Assembly (NCBI GenBank): GCA_028692035.1
Contig: JAQUYD010000007.1
Span: forward strand, 50,818-98,962
DNA length: 48,145 bases
Direction: 5' to 3'
DNA from: Oscillospiraceae bacterium
Lineage (GTDB): Bacteria > Bacillota > Clostridia > Oscillospirales > Ruminococcaceae
A program made the translations under genes and the position numbers. Positions 8,991-18,107 of the stretch are shown here, piece after piece. Positions within the stretch are counted from its first letter, which is position 1. Each line of letters begins with the position of its first letter. The notes under the pieces were generated by a model that saw only the letters and a program-made list of their open reading frames with translations, ran no database searches and was not told the origin of the DNA.

Positions 8991-9947
8991 TTAGACGAAC
9001 AGCGGGGAAACCGGCTTATCAGCATAGATGCGTTCGATGGCCTCGGCAAATACCGGGCCCACCGGCACCATCGTGATTTTGGGGATCTTCTTCTCTTCCG
9101 GCAGGGCGACGGTGTCCAAAAGCACCAGCTCTTTGATCACGCTCTGTTCAATGCGTTCCAAAGCCGGGCCGGACAGCACGCCATGGGTGGCGCAGGCGTA
9201 GACCTCGAGGGCCCCGCCGATTTCAATGATCGCTTTCGCACCGTTGCACAGAGTGCCGGCGGTATCCACCAGGTCGTCTACCAGGATAGCCCGTTTGCCC
9301 TTTACGTCGCCGATGATGTTCATCACTTCGGAGACATTGGCTTTGGGGCGGCGTTTGTCAATGATGGCCAGCGGCGCGTTCATCCGCTCGGCAAATTTTC
9401 TCGCCCGGGTAACGGAACCCAGGTCCGGAGAAACAATCACAACATCGTTTTGGTCTTTAAACCGTTCTTCAAAATAGGGCGCCAGAATCGGCACGCCCAA
9501 CAGATGGTCCACCGGGATGTTGAAAAATCCCTGGATCTGCGCCGCATGCAAATCCATCGTCAACACGCGGTCGGCGCCGGCGGTGGTAATCAGGTCGGCC
9601 ACCAGCTTTGCGGAAATCGGGTCCCGGGCTTTGGCCTTGCGGTCTTGGCGGGCATAGCCCAGGTAGGGGATCACTGCTGTGATCCGGCCGGCAGAGGCGC
9701 GTTTAAACGCGTCCATCATGATGAGCAGCTCCATCAGGCTGTCATTAACCGGCGTGCTGATGGACTGTACGACGAATACATCGGAGCCGCGGACCGACTC
9801 ATGGATGGAGACCGAGATCTCACCGTCGGAAAAATGGGAAACGTCGCACTTGCCCATGGGCAGGCCCAACACTTTGGCGATATGCTCGGCCACCGCCGGG
9901 TTGGCGTTAGCGGAGAAAATTTTGATATCCTTGCCGTGAAGATTCAT
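8991..9947 (-). CDS. prs: ribose-phosphate pyrophosphokinase
   Basis: Makes PRPP from ribose 5-phosphate and ATP for nucleotide, His, Trp and NAD synthesis. The 318-residue class I enzyme shows [16 protein letters not shown], the flexible-loop segment [22 protein letters not shown] and the PRPP-binding loop [10 protein letters not shown]. The start is the ATG at 9947, preceded by AAGGGAG. A frame extending to 10061 would overlap glmU and has no comparable ribosome binding site. It lies 68 bp after glmU, the classic Gram-positive pair. Confidence 0.97.
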   Translation of the reverse strand: MNLHGKDIKIFSANANPAVAEHIAKVLGLPMGKCDVSHFSDGEISVSIHESVRGSDVFVVQSISTPVNDSLMELLIMMDAFKRASAGRITAVIPYLGYARQDRKAKARDPISAKLVADLITTAGADRVLTMDLHAAQIQGFFNIPVDHLLGVPILAPYFEERFKDQNDVVIVSPDLGSVTRARKFAERMNAPLAIIDKRRPKANVSEVMNIIGDVKGKRAILVDDLVDTAGTLCNGAKAIIEIGGALEVYACATHGVLSGPALERIEQSVIKELVLLDTVALPEEKKIPKITMVPVGPVFAEAIERIYADKPVSPLFV

Positions 9948-10015
9948 GTTTTTAACTCCCTTTTTATGTTGTCCTTTTTGGGTTCTATACTCCACCGTCC
10001 TCAGACGGCAAAAGG

Positions 10016-11413
10016 CTATTTTTTCCGCGGCCCCAGCCGCAACCGGCGGGCCGCGGCCCATCCGGGTTTGACCACCTGGCGCGCCCGGGCAATGGCCAGC
10101 GCGTCCTGCGGCACCATGTCGGTGATGGTGGAACCGGCGGCGATGTAGCTGCCGGAGCCGATCTCCACCGGTGCAATGAGGTTGCTGTTGCAGCCAATAA
10201 AGCAGTCGTCCCCGATGACGGTGCGATATTTGTCATGCCCGTCAAAATTGACGGTTACGGTACCGCAGCCAAAATTGACGTTTTTGCCTACGTCGCTGTC
10301 CCCTACATAGGTTAAGTGGGCCACAGCAGTCCTTTCGTCGATCACCGAGTTTTTGACCTCCACAAAGTTGCCGATTTTCACACCGGCTTTCAAGTGGCTG
10401 TTTGGCCGCACATGGGTGTACGGGCCAATCTTAACATTCTCGTCCAAGCGGGACTGCTCGATTTGGCAGGCATTGATCTGGCAGCCATCCCCCACCACGC
10501 TGTCCTCAATTATCGTGTTGGGGCCTAAAACGCAGTTTTTCCCGATAACGGTATTCCCTTTTAAAATCGTCCCTGGCAAAATTGTCGTGTCCGGCCCGAT
10601 TTGAACGCCAGGCTGGATCACCACCCCGTCGGCGCAGATGATCTCTACCCCGCCGTCCAAATGGCGTTCCAGCTGCGCCTGCCGGGCCAGCTCGTTGAGC
10701 CGCAAAAGGCCCTTTCGGTCGTTGGCACCCATGGCCACCCGGCTGTCCGCCGCTTCATAGCCGCAGACCCGACGGCCCTGGGCCGCCGCAATACCGATTA
10801 CATCGGTCAGGTAATATTCCCCCTGGGCGTTGTCCGCCCGGAGCTGTTCCAGCGCATCCAGCAAAAAATCCACCGAAAACCAGTAGGTCCCAGCGTTGAT
10901 TTCCTGGATCCGCCGTATTTTTTCGTCCGCGTCCGCCTGCTCCACAATGCGGGATACGTTGCCCTGCCCATCCCGGAGGATGCGGCCGTATCCGGTGGGA
11001 TCTGGCAGAAAGGCGGTGACCAGCGTTGCCGCGGCGCTCTCCTGTTTGTGAAGCCGGTATGCTTCCCGCAGCGTTTTTGCGTCCACAAACGGCGCGTCGC
11101 CGCACAGCACCACACAGTTTCCCCCGCGATGGCCCTCCAGAAAAGCGCGGGCCTGCATCACCGCATGGCCAGTGCCCAGCCGCTCCCGCTGCTCCACCCA
11201 GGAAAATTGGGGGACAGCCGCCCGCACCTGATCCGCGCCGGCGCCCAGCACCGCACACACATCACCAATGCCGCATTCCGCCAGCGTATCGGCAATCCAG
11301 CCGATCATGGGGCGAAACAGCACCTCGCACAATACCTTCGGGCGGGCCGAACGCATCCGCTTCCCGTCTCCGGCGGCCAAAACTACGGCGCATACCTCTC
11401 CCAAGCTTTCCAC
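10016..11413 (-). CDS. glmU: GlmU bifunctional UDP-GlcNAc synthesis enzyme
   Basis: Acetylates glucosamine 1-phosphate and then couples it to UTP, making UDP-GlcNAc for peptidoglycan and wall polymers. The 465-residue protein has the N-terminal uridyltransferase signature [13 protein letters not shown] followed by RPKVL (about 10-29). From about residue 250 a left-handed beta-helix of hexapeptide repeats forms the acetyltransferase domain, with [11 protein letters not shown] and NFVEVKNS. The start is GTG at 11413, with AAAGGGC just upstream. It heads the glmU-prs-pth-mfd run. Confidence 0.96.
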   Translation of the reverse strand: MESLGEVCAVVLAAGDGKRMRSARPKVLCEVLFRPMIGWIADTLAECGIGDVCAVLGAGADQVRAAVPQFSWVEQRERLGTGHAVMQARAFLEGHRGGNCVVLCGDAPFVDAKTLREAYRLHKQESAAATLVTAFLPDPTGYGRILRDGQGNVSRIVEQADADEKIRRIQEINAGTYWFSVDFLLDALEQLRADNAQGEYYLTDVIGIAAAQGRRVCGYEAADSRVAMGANDRKGLLRLNELARQAQLERHLDGGVEIICADGVVIQPGVQIGPDTTILPGTILKGNTVIGKNCVLGPNTIIEDSVVGDGCQINACQIEQSRLDENVKIGPYTHVRPNSHLKAGVKIGNFVEVKNSVIDERTAVAHLTYVGDSDVGKNVNFGCGTVTVNFDGHDKYRTVIGDDCFIGCNSNLIAPVEIGSGSYIAAGSTITDMVPQDALAIARARQVVKPGWAAARRLRLGPRKK

Positions 11414-11590
11414 CTGCCCTTTGTAAGTTTCTCTCTATAAAATACGCATTGAATACGCATTCGATGTCTATTATATTATTGCAATTTTTTTACGTATTTT
11501 CAAGTAAAATAGCCCAACTTTTCGTCGAATGGTATCAATTTCGTATAAATGTAAAAAAAAACGTGAAATATATAGAAAATCCTAGATTTC

Positions 11591-11601
11591 TTTGCTATAA
11601 T
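11591..11601 (+). promoter_or_regulatory. extended -10 promoter of ppdK
   Basis: TGCTATAAT (TATAAT at 11596-11601) is a consensus extended -10 element. The -35 position is weak (TAGAAA). Transcription would start near 11608, giving a leader of about 100 bases. Confidence 0.65.
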
Positions 11602-11642
11602 CATTTTGTGCCTATTGCTCATTTTGAGAATGGGTTTTAGGG

Positions 11643-11678
11643 TTGCGCGGCTTACACATGGGAACAGCCACCGCGCAA
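11643..11678 (+). other. ppdK 5' leader hairpin
   Basis: TTGCGCGG (11643-11650) pairs with CCGCGCAA (11671-11678) around a 20-base loop, 18 bases before the ribosome binding site. It matches no riboswitch consensus I know. It may stabilise the mRNA or bind a regulator. Confidence 0.5.
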
Positions 11679-11711
11679 TAAGACGTAAAATATAATAGGA
11701 GGTTGATTCCC

Positions 11712-14336
11712 TTGAGCAAGAAGTTTGTTTACCTGTTCAAAGAAGGAAATGGCTCTATGAGAGAGCTGCTCGGCGGTAAAGGCGCAAACCTGGCCGAAAT
11801 GACCAACTTGGGCCTGCCGGTTCCGCAGGGCTTCACCATCACCACCGAAGCCTGCACCCAGTACTACGACGATGGTCGCAAAATCAACGACGATATCCAG
11901 GCTGAGATCATGGAATACGTTGGTAAAATGGAAGAGGTCACCGGCAAAAAATTTGGTGATCGGGAGAACCCGCTGCTGGTTTCTGTCCGCTCCGGTGCCC
12001 GCGCTTCCATGCCCGGCATGATGGATACCATCCTGAACCTGGGCCTGAACGAAGAAGTTGTCGAGGTTATGGCGAAAAAGTCCGGCAATCCCAGATGGGC
12101 TTACGACTGCTATCGCCGTTTCATCCAGATGTATTCCGACGTTGTTATGGAGGTCGGCAAAAAATACTTTGAGCAGCTCATCGACAAGATGAAAGAGGAA
12201 AAAGGCGTGACCCTGGACGTGGAGCTCACCGCCGACGACCTGAAAAAGCTGGCTCACCAATTCAAAGACGCGTACAAAGCGAAAATCGGCGAGGATTTCC
12301 CCACCGACCCCAAAGAGCAGCTGATGGGCGCCATCACAGCGGTATTCCGTTCTTGGGACAACCCCAGAGCCAACGTGTACCGCCGCGACAACGACATCCC
12401 TTACTCCTGGGGCACCGCGGTTAACGTACAGATGATGGCTTTCGGTAACCTGGGCGACACCTCTGGTACCGGCGTGGCCTTCACCCGTAACCCCGCCACC
12501 GGCGAGAAAAAACTGTTCGGCGAATTTTTGATGAACGCTCAGGGCGAGGACGTCGTCGCCGGCGTTCGTACCCCCCAGCCCATCGCGCAGCTGGCTGAGG
12601 TTATGCCTGAGTGCTACAAACAATTTGTTGAGATCTGCGATATTTTGGAGAAACATTACCATGATATGCAGGATATGGAGTTCACCATCGAAGACCGTCA
12701 CCTGTACATGCTGCAGACCAGAAACGGCAAACGTACCGCTTCCGCGGCGCTGAAAATCGCCTGCGACCTGGTTGACGAAGGCATGATCGATGACAAACAG
12801 GCTGTTTTGATGATCGACCCCAGAACACTGGACGCGCTGCTGCACCCGCAGTTTGACGCTGCCGTTTTGAAAAAATCCGTTCCTCTGGCCAAAGCACTTG
12901 CCGCTTCTCCCGGCGCTGCCTGCGGCAAGATCGTATTCACCGCGGAAGACGCCAAAGAGTGGGCCGCCAAAGGCGAAAAGGTTGTTCTGGTCCGTTTGGA
13001 GACCTCTCCTGAGGACATTGAAGGCATGAAAGCCTCCCAGGGCATCCTGACCGTTCGCGGCGGTATGACCTCCCACGCGGCTGTTGTTGCCCGCGGCATG
13101 GGCACCTGCTGCGTATCCGGCTGCTCCGAGATCAACATGGACGAAGAGAACAAGAAATTCACCTTGGCTGGTAAAACCTACCACGAAGGGGATTACCTGT
13201 CCATCGACGGCTCCACCGGTAACATCTACGACGGCATTATCCCCACCGTAGACGCTTCCATCGGCGGCGAGTTCGGCCGCGTTATGGAATGGGCCGACAA
13301 ATACCGCAAGCTGCAGGTCCGCACCAACGCTGATACCCCTGTTGACGCGCAGAAAGCCAGAAGCTTGGGCGCTGAGGGTATCGGCCTGTGCCGTACCGAG
13401 CACATGTTCTTCAACGATGGCAGAATCGCCGCGATCCGCGAGATGATCTGCTCTGATACCGTTGAGCAGAGAAAAGCCGCACTGGCCAAACTGGAGCCGA
13501 TGCAGCAGGGCGACTTTGAAGCGCTGTACGAAGCGATGGAAGGCTGCCCCGTAACCATCCGTTTCCTGGATCCGCCTCTGCATGAATTCGTTCCTACCGA
13601 GGAAAAGGACATCGAAGCGCTGGCCAAGACCCAGGGCAAGAGCGTGGAAGAGATCAAAGCGATCATCGCTTCTCTGCACGAGTTCAACCCCATGATGGGC
13701 CATCGTGGCTGCCGCCTGGCCGTCACCTATCCGGAGATTGCCGAAATGCAGACCGAGGCAGTGATCAAAGCTGCTTTGAACGTGCAGAAAAAACATTCGG
13801 ATTGGAAGATCGTTCCGGAGATCATGATCCCGCTGGTCGGCGAGATCAAAGAGCTGGCTTATGTGAAGGGCGTTGTCTGCCAGATTGCTGACGCCATCAT
13901 CAAAGAAGCCGGTTCCGATATGCATTACAAAGTCGGTACCATGATCGAGATCCCGAGAGCGGCCATCACCGCCGACGAGATCGCCAAAGAAGCGGAGTTC
14001 TTCTCCTTTGGCACCAACGACCTGACCCAGATGACCTTTGGCTTCAGCCGTGATGACGCCGGCAAATTCCTGGGCGCCTACTACGACAAGAAGATCTACG
14101 AGAACGATCCCTTTGCAAAATTGGATCAGACCGGCGTAGGCAAACTGGTCAAGATGGCTGCGGATCTGGGCAAACAGACCCGTCCTGACATCAAGCTGGG
14201 CATCTGCGGTGAGCATGGCGGCGACCCGACCTCTGTGGAGTTCTGCCACAAAGTGGGCTTGACCTATGTTTCCTGCTCGCCGTTCCGCGTTCCGATCGCG
14301 AAACTGGCTGCTGCACAGGCTGCGCTGAAAGACTAA
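11712..14336 (+). CDS. ppdK: pyruvate, phosphate dikinase
   Basis: Interconverts PEP + AMP + PPi with pyruvate + ATP + Pi; in anaerobes it often runs glycolytically to give extra ATP. The 874 residues match the Clostridium symbiosum enzyme closely. The N-terminal ATP-grasp part begins with LLGGKGANLAEMTNLGLPVP. The phosphohistidine loop GGMTSHAAVVARGMGTC places the catalytic His at residue 455. The PEP/pyruvate barrel ends with GICGEHGGDP, with its Cys at residue 832. I chose TTG at 11712, 9 bases after AGGAGG (11697-11702); the TTG at 11703 touches the Shine-Dalgarno. Frequent GGT, GTT, GCT and CGT codons suggest high expression. Confidence 0.97.
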   Translation: MSKKFVYLFKEGNGSMRELLGGKGANLAEMTNLGLPVPQGFTITTEACTQYYDDGRKINDDIQAEIMEYVGKMEEVTGKKFGDRENPLLVSVRSGARASMPGMMDTILNLGLNEEVVEVMAKKSGNPRWAYDCYRRFIQMYSDVVMEVGKKYFEQLIDKMKEEKGVTLDVELTADDLKKLAHQFKDAYKAKIGEDFPTDPKEQLMGAITAVFRSWDNPRANVYRRDNDIPYSWGTAVNVQMMAFGNLGDTSGTGVAFTRNPATGEKKLFGEFLMNAQGEDVVAGVRTPQPIAQLAEVMPECYKQFVEICDILEKHYHDMQDMEFTIEDRHLYMLQTRNGKRTASAALKIACDLVDEGMIDDKQAVLMIDPRTLDALLHPQFDAAVLKKSVPLAKALAASPGAACGKIVFTAEDAKEWAAKGEKVVLVRLETSPEDIEGMKASQGILTVRGGMTSHAAVVARGMGTCCVSGCSEINMDEENKKFTLAGKTYHEGDYLSIDGSTGNIYDGIIPTVDASIGGEFGRVMEWADKYRKLQVRTNADTPVDAQKARSLGAEGIGLCRTEHMFFNDGRIAAIREMICSDTVEQRKAALAKLEPMQQGDFEALYEAMEGCPVTIRFLDPPLHEFVPTEEKDIEALAKTQGKSVEEIKAIIASLHEFNPMMGHRGCRLAVTYPEIAEMQTEAVIKAALNVQKKHSDWKIVPEIMIPLVGEIKELAYVKGVVCQIADAIIKEAGSDMHYKVGTMIEIPRAAITADEIAKEAEFFSFGTNDLTQMTFGFSRDDAGKFLGAYYDKKIYENDPFAKLDQTGVGKLVKMAADLGKQTRPDIKLGICGEHGGDPTSVEFCHKVGLTYVSCSPFRVPIAKLAAAQAALKD

Positions 14337-14370
14337 TCCTCTTTTTTGGCAGCGACTTTTTTAAAACAGC

Positions 14371-14407
14371 AAACGGACGTACCGCTAAGCGGTACGTCCG
14401 TTTTTTT
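14371..14407 (+). terminator. ppdK terminator
   Basis: Perfect 15-bp stem (14371-14385 with 14389-14403), 3-base loop and a run of seven T, 34 bases after the ppdK stop. Confidence 0.95.
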
Positions 14408-14562
14408 ATATCGTTCCCATTTGGAACGTGAACTTTTGCCCTTTTCTCCCACCGGCGCAAAAGGCTACAGCAGGGGCTTGCTATCCTATACAAGGACTTG
14501 TTGGTACCATTTGACGTTTCCCCCAAATCGGTTCTACAGGGGGCTTTTCTTCCATTTTAAGG

Positions 14563-14592
14563 TTGCCTTTGCTGCTTTTTTCGTGCTATGAT
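14563..14592 (+). promoter_or_regulatory. promoter of the PfkB-family kinase
   Basis: TTGCCT (14563-14568), an 18-bp spacer and TATGAT (14587-14592) with an upstream TGC extended -10. It lies about 40 bases before the start codon. Confidence 0.6.
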
Positions 14593-14630
14593 AGTTGAAA
14601 ATCGGATCTCGAATGAAAGGCGGTCTTACC

Positions 14631-15545
14631 ATGATACGTTCTATTTCCATCGGCTTTAACACCATGGATGCATATGATTTTATCAAGACCATGTACCCCG
14701 GCGGCAACCAGCTGAATACGGCGATCTACGCTAAGTGGGCCGGGGCGGACGCGGCTTATCTGGGCTATTTTGCAGACGATGTGCGTGGCCGGCACCTAAA
14801 GCAGGTCATGGAGAAAAACGGCGTGGATCTTTCCCGCTGCAAGGTGCTGCATGGCCAATGCAGTTATGCCATGACCACGCTGGTGGATGGCAACCGCACC
14901 TTCCACGGCACCCGCAAGGGTGTGAACGCCATGACGCCGATTGTGTTGGACGCGGTGGATCTCGCGTACATCAAGGGGTTTGATCTGGCCATTTCCGACT
15001 GCTACTCCAATTTGGCCGTAGAGGAGATCCAGAAGATCAACGATCTTGGAGTTCCCTTCGCTTACGATTTTTCAGAGGAATTCACCGAAGCGGTGCTCAA
15101 GGAATATTGCCCCCATATCGACTATTGTTTCCTCTCCTGCAACCAGCAGGGCGGCGAAGCCCAGATCCAGGAACTGCTGCGGCGAATCCACAGCTATGGG
15201 CCAAAGGTCGTTGTGGGCACCCGCGGCGCCGAAGGGCAAATTGTGTTCGACGGCGAGCAGTTTTATTCTGGCAAGGCGGCCAAAGCGGACATCGTGGATA
15301 CCATGGGCGCCGGGGATTCCTTTACCTGTTCGTTCTCCGTGGCCTACACCAATTCTCAAAAAACCGGAGCGGACCGCATCCGGGAAGCCATGGATTTCGG
15401 CTCCCAATTTGCCGCAAAAGTCTGTGGCCTCAACGGCTCGGTTGGGGATGGCCTGACCTATGAAGGCGAGCTGGAAAGCCTGTACAGCAGTGAGGACGGT
15501 TACATCTATAAGCCCTACGTCAAGCCCTTTGGCCAGACCAAATAG
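14631..15545 (+). CDS. PfkB-family sugar kinase, fructoselysine 6-kinase-like
   Basis: Ribokinase-like sugar kinase of 304 residues. The N-terminal PGGNQLNTAIYAKWAGADAAYLGYF is the first PfkB signature; VDTMGAGDSFTCSF near the C-terminus is the second, with the catalytic Asp. The segment FAYDFSEEF and the overall length match FrlD (fructoselysine 6-kinase), as I remember that family, but no frlB deglycase or transporter lies nearby, so the substrate stays open. The start is the ATG at 14631, with AAAGGCGG upstream; the in-frame codon at 14595 lies beside the -10 and is unlikely. It is a single-gene unit between two strong terminators. Confidence 0.8.
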   Translation: MIRSISIGFNTMDAYDFIKTMYPGGNQLNTAIYAKWAGADAAYLGYFADDVRGRHLKQVMEKNGVDLSRCKVLHGQCSYAMTTLVDGNRTFHGTRKGVNAMTPIVLDAVDLAYIKGFDLAISDCYSNLAVEEIQKINDLGVPFAYDFSEEFTEAVLKEYCPHIDYCFLSCNQQGGEAQIQELLRRIHSYGPKVVVGTRGAEGQIVFDGEQFYSGKAAKADIVDTMGAGDSFTCSFSVAYTNSQKTGADRIREAMDFGSQFAAKVCGLNGSVGDGLTYEGELESLYSSEDGYIYKPYVKPFGQTK

Positions 15546-15606
15546 AGCGGGTTCATCTGCCGCCTATAAAGGGAGGCCGGCCCCTTTGCTTGCATCTAAG
15601 AATGGC

Positions 15607-15650
15607 AAGAGGCGGATGGAAAGCTAACCGCTTTCCATCCGCCTCTTTTT
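15607..15650. terminator. bidirectional terminator after the PfkB kinase
   Basis: Perfect 18-bp stem (15607-15624 with 15630-15647), 5-base loop and a T-run on the plus strand. The minus-strand FUSC gene ends 24 bp beyond it, so it may serve both convergent genes. Confidence 0.9.
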
Positions 15651-15673
15651 CATGACAAGTTTCCAGCGGCCTT

Positions 15674-16252
15674 CTAAACGCGGGAGACCCGGCTTTCGGC
15701 GGAGGGCGGCGCCGCAACATCCTCCCGCGGCGCCAAATGCAGCCACCGGTCCAGCCGTTCCCTTGGCAGGATCAGATTGATCGCCAGAGCCACCACAACC
15801 CCAATACCCGTGTCCAGCATCCGGTCTAACGCATAGGCGATATGGTGCGCCGGGGTGTTGAACAAAATAATGCACAGCACCACGCCGCCGGGCTGCACCG
15901 CGCCCGGCCAATGAAATAGCACCGATATCGCCACCAGCGCCATGATCCCCAAAAACAGGATCGGCAGGCGGAAAAAGTAATTCCCCTCCGGGAAGATCTG
16001 ATGCTCCAGCCAAAACAGGCCGATTCCCAAAAATCCGCCGATGACCGTGCCAATCAGCCGGTTCCCGCCGTTGAGCCAGGAATTGTCCAAATCGCTCCCC
16101 AGGCCAAAAATAACGCCAATACAGGCAAAGGTCGGATTTCTCCCCGCAAACACATAAATCAGTGCAATCAGCGTTGCCGCCAACGCCGTCTTGATGCTCC
16201 TCTGCCCAAACCCCGGGATGTGGGCATGGATCGGGCAATGCTCCCCTTTCAC
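15674..16252 (-). CDS. FUSC/aromatic acid exporter family membrane protein
   Basis: A 192-residue protein with an N-terminal GQRSIKTALAATLIALIYVF and alternating hydrophobic segments, about five to six membrane helices. It ends in a short hydrophilic tail. The pattern (RSIKTALA start, GRNPTFACIGVIFGLGSDLDNS, GNRLIGTVIGGFLGIGLF) fits the FUSC-like/ArAE_1 family (DUF939), known in Firmicutes as small integral membrane proteins of unclear substrate. It may export aromatic or other organic acids. The start is GTG at 16252, with AAAGAGGTG about 8 bases upstream. It is transcribed alone. Confidence 0.75.
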   Translation of the reverse strand: MKGEHCPIHAHIPGFGQRSIKTALAATLIALIYVFAGRNPTFACIGVIFGLGSDLDNSWLNGGNRLIGTVIGGFLGIGLFWLEHQIFPEGNYFFRLPILFLGIMALVAISVLFHWPGAVQPGGVVLCIILFNTPAHHIAYALDRMLDTGIGVVVALAINLILPRERLDRWLHLAPREDVAAPPSAESRVSRV

Positions 16253-16575
16253 TCTTCAAACACCTCTTTATATCTTGTACCGACCGTGACCGCCAGATGT
16301 GCCCGCTGTCCTAACCAAAAGGGCGGCACCGGGGATCCCAGCCGGAAAAGTTGCGTTCAAAGCATAGCATATTTCCTGCGGTTTTACCACTGCCTGATGG
16401 AAAAAGTCCCTTTTCTCTAAAATTCTGTGATCCGGTGAATCTTCCTCATGCAAATTGTTGAAAAAACGGTTTTTTCCGCCACCAAAATCCTCGTCCCCAT
16501 TGTATCCGGTAAGGGTGTTTGCTATAATAAACATGTTTCCAATGCCATCTTTAACCAAAACAGGAGGTACCGATC
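16253..16575. other. divergent intergenic region, FUSC gene and LOR/SDH gene
   Basis: These 323 bases hold no credible gene. The right part contains the promoter and ribosome binding site of the plus-strand gene. The left part has a weak TATGCT-type -10 on the minus strand for the FUSC gene. I see no repeats or RNA motif. Confidence 0.5.
16500..16528 (+). promoter_or_regulatory. promoter of the LOR/SDH-domain gene
   Basis: TTGTAT (16500-16505), a 17-bp spacer and TATAAT (16523-16528) in an extended TGCTATAAT context, about 48 bases before the start codon. Confidence 0.75.
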
Positions 16576-17667
16576 ATGCCTTTTCCCCTTCCCACATTCA
16601 CCTCTCCGGATTTTTCCGCCCCGCGCTTTACCCTGGCGCCGGATGCAAAGCTGCTGCCTTCCCCCAAAGATAAGGTCGCGCCGGAACAATACCATGCCAC
16701 CTCCATCTTCCCCGAATACTTCAAAATCGACGGGCGGTGGCTGCTGGCCAAAGAGAGCCGCATGGACTGTGTCGCCGTTTACGAAAACGGTGGGATCGCC
16801 ATCCGGGAATTTCGCCGCCTAAGGCAGGGCGATCTGGTGGTCACCGGCCGGACCGAGGATGCCAGCGAGGGCATTTTCGTCTATCCGGCCGGTTTTTCTG
16901 CAGAATCTGGCGACCCGGCGCAGGCGTTTTCCTTCCGGCAGGGCCGCTCTCGCGAGACCGCCTATTCCCGGGATTACGATTCGTTGTATGAACTGCTGCG
17001 CCATGAAAAAGAGCATGGCTATATCACCTGGGTACTGGGCCCTGCCTGCGCCTTTGACCACGACTCCCGGACCGCTTTCTCCAAGCTGGTGGAAAACGGA
17101 TATGTCAGCGCCCTGTTAGCGGGAAACGCCCTGGCCACCCATGACCTGGAGGCAGCCTACCTTCGCACCGCCTTAGGGCAGGATATTTACACCCAGCGCT
17201 CCCAGCCAAACGGCCACTACAATCATATCGACACCATCAACCGGGTCCGGCTGGACGGTTCCATCCCCGCTTTCATCGAAAAAGAAGGCATTGGGGACGG
17301 CATCATCTACAGCTGCGTGAAAAACGAAGTCCCCTTTGTGCTGGTCGGTTCGATCCGGGACGACGGGCCCTTGCCGGAGGTGTACGGCGATGTGTATGAG
17401 GGCCAGAACGCCATGCGGGAGTGTGTGAAAAAATCCACCACCGTCATCTGTATGGCTACCACCCTCCATTCCATCGCCACCGGTAATATGACCCCTTCTT
17501 ACCGAGTCCTGGCGGATGAAACGGTCCGCCCCGTGTATTTTTACAGCGTGGATATCTCCGAGTTCTCGGTCAATAAGCTGCGGGATCGCGGGAGCCTCGG
17601 GGTCAAAACGATCGTGACCAACGTTCAGGACTTTGTGGTCAATATCAGCAAGGGGTTGGGGCTGTAA
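16576..17667 (+). CDS. LOR/SDH-domain protein, ArgZ/AgrE C-terminal-type ornithine cyclodeaminase-like
   Basis: A 363-residue protein of the LOR/SDH conserved-region family (TIGR00300), which includes the C-terminal part of cyanobacterial AgrE/ArgZ and archaeal-type ornithine cyclodeaminases that convert ornithine to proline and ammonia with NAD. Visible family blocks: GNALATHDLEAA (about 182), GHYNHIDTINRV with DGSIPAFIEK (about 213), CVKNEVPFVLVGSIRDDGPLPEVYGD (about 248-270) and TTLHSIATGNMTPSY (about 300). No guanidino-group hydrolase domain is fused, so the arginine dihydrolase part is absent. AGGAGG lies upstream of the ATG. Its stop overlaps the next start as TAATG. Family membership is firm; the exact reaction is inferred. 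Confidence 0.78.
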   Translation: MPFPLPTFTSPDFSAPRFTLAPDAKLLPSPKDKVAPEQYHATSIFPEYFKIDGRWLLAKESRMDCVAVYENGGIAIREFRRLRQGDLVVTGRTEDASEGIFVYPAGFSAESGDPAQAFSFRQGRSRETAYSRDYDSLYELLRHEKEHGYITWVLGPACAFDHDSRTAFSKLVENGYVSALLAGNALATHDLEAAYLRTALGQDIYTQRSQPNGHYNHIDTINRVRLDGSIPAFIEKEGIGDGIIYSCVKNEVPFVLVGSIRDDGPLPEVYGDVYEGQNAMRECVKKSTTVICMATTLHSIATGNMTPSYRVLADETVRPVYFYSVDISEFSVNKLRDRGSLGVKTIVTNVQDFVVNISKGLGL

Positions 17668-17978
17668 TGGATAATCCGGTCGATTTTCGTACCGTTACCC
17701 CCTGCGGGGAGTGCTGCGTCGGCTGCCCCAAAAAGCGGGACGGCTTTTGCAAAGGCTGCATTGAATCCGGCGGGCGATGTAAAGAATGGGAGGCGTCCGG
17801 CGGCTGCCCCATCTTCCGTTGCGCCATGGAACACGGCGTTTCCTTCTGCGGCCTGTGCCCGGACTTTCCCTGTGCCTGGCTGCCAAAAAAAGCCTCTTGG
17901 AACCCTCGGATCGTGGCGGAATTGACAGATCTTGCCCGCCGCTATCGAGAGCAAGACCCCTTATCACCAACCAAATAA
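17667..17978 (+). CDS. small Cys-rich protein (DUF3795-like)
   Basis: A 103-residue protein with many cysteines in pairs: CGECCVGCPKK, CKGCIESGGRCKEW, GGCPIFRC and FCGLCPDFPCAWL. The spacing fits DUF3795 proteins, probably binding zinc or an Fe-S cluster; function is unknown. The ATG shares one base with the stop of the upstream LOR/SDH gene (TAATG), pointing to translational coupling and a shared role. A terminator follows immediately. Confidence 0.7.
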   Translation: MDNPVDFRTVTPCGECCVGCPKKRDGFCKGCIESGGRCKEWEASGGCPIFRCAMEHGVSFCGLCPDFPCAWLPKKASWNPRIVAELTDLARRYREQDPLSPTK

Positions 17979-18018
17979 ACCGGACGGTAAGCCAATCGCT
18001 TGCCGCCCGGTTTGTTTC
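17977..18018 (+). terminator. terminator after the LOR/SDH operon
   Basis: AAACCGG (17977-17983) and CGGTAAGC (17985-17992) pair with GCTTGCCG and CCGGTTT (17998-18013), with a single internal mismatch. GTTTC follows. The stem starts at the stop codon of the Cys-rich gene. Confidence 0.75.
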
Positions 18019-18107
18019 ATTTGTCCGATTCTGCCTTACCACAGCACTTGCGGAGGGCGGAAAGCCCCTGCCCTCTCAGCCGCCGGGATCCAGGGCAAAA
18101 AACAAGG

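Larger units (their letters stand above)
11414..11711. other. AT-rich divergent control region of glmU and ppdK
   Basis: No gene fits in these 298 bases. The glmU side has two copies of AATACGCATT (11441-11450, 11452-11461) and AT-rich promoter-like elements on the minus strand (TATAAT-type at 11470-11475, TTGAAA at 11498-11503, spacing not ideal). The ppdK side holds its promoter and a leader hairpin, listed separately. Confidence 0.5.

Noticed and set aside
11643-11678. ppdK leader hairpin as a known riboswitch
   Set aside because: I compared it by eye with consensus motifs for cyclic-di-GMP, ZTP, glutamine, guanidine, THF, cobalamin and fluoride riboswitches and found no match.
11652-14249. 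865-codon open frame antisense to ppdK
   Set aside because: It mirrors the strongly codon-biased ppdK gene, has no family motifs and no ribosome binding site. Long antisense frames arise from such codon bias.
15624-16259. 211-codon minus-strand frame overlapping the FUSC gene
   Set aside because: It is a different frame with a low-complexity Gly/Arg-rich product, while the overlapping 192-residue frame has clear membrane helices and family pattern.
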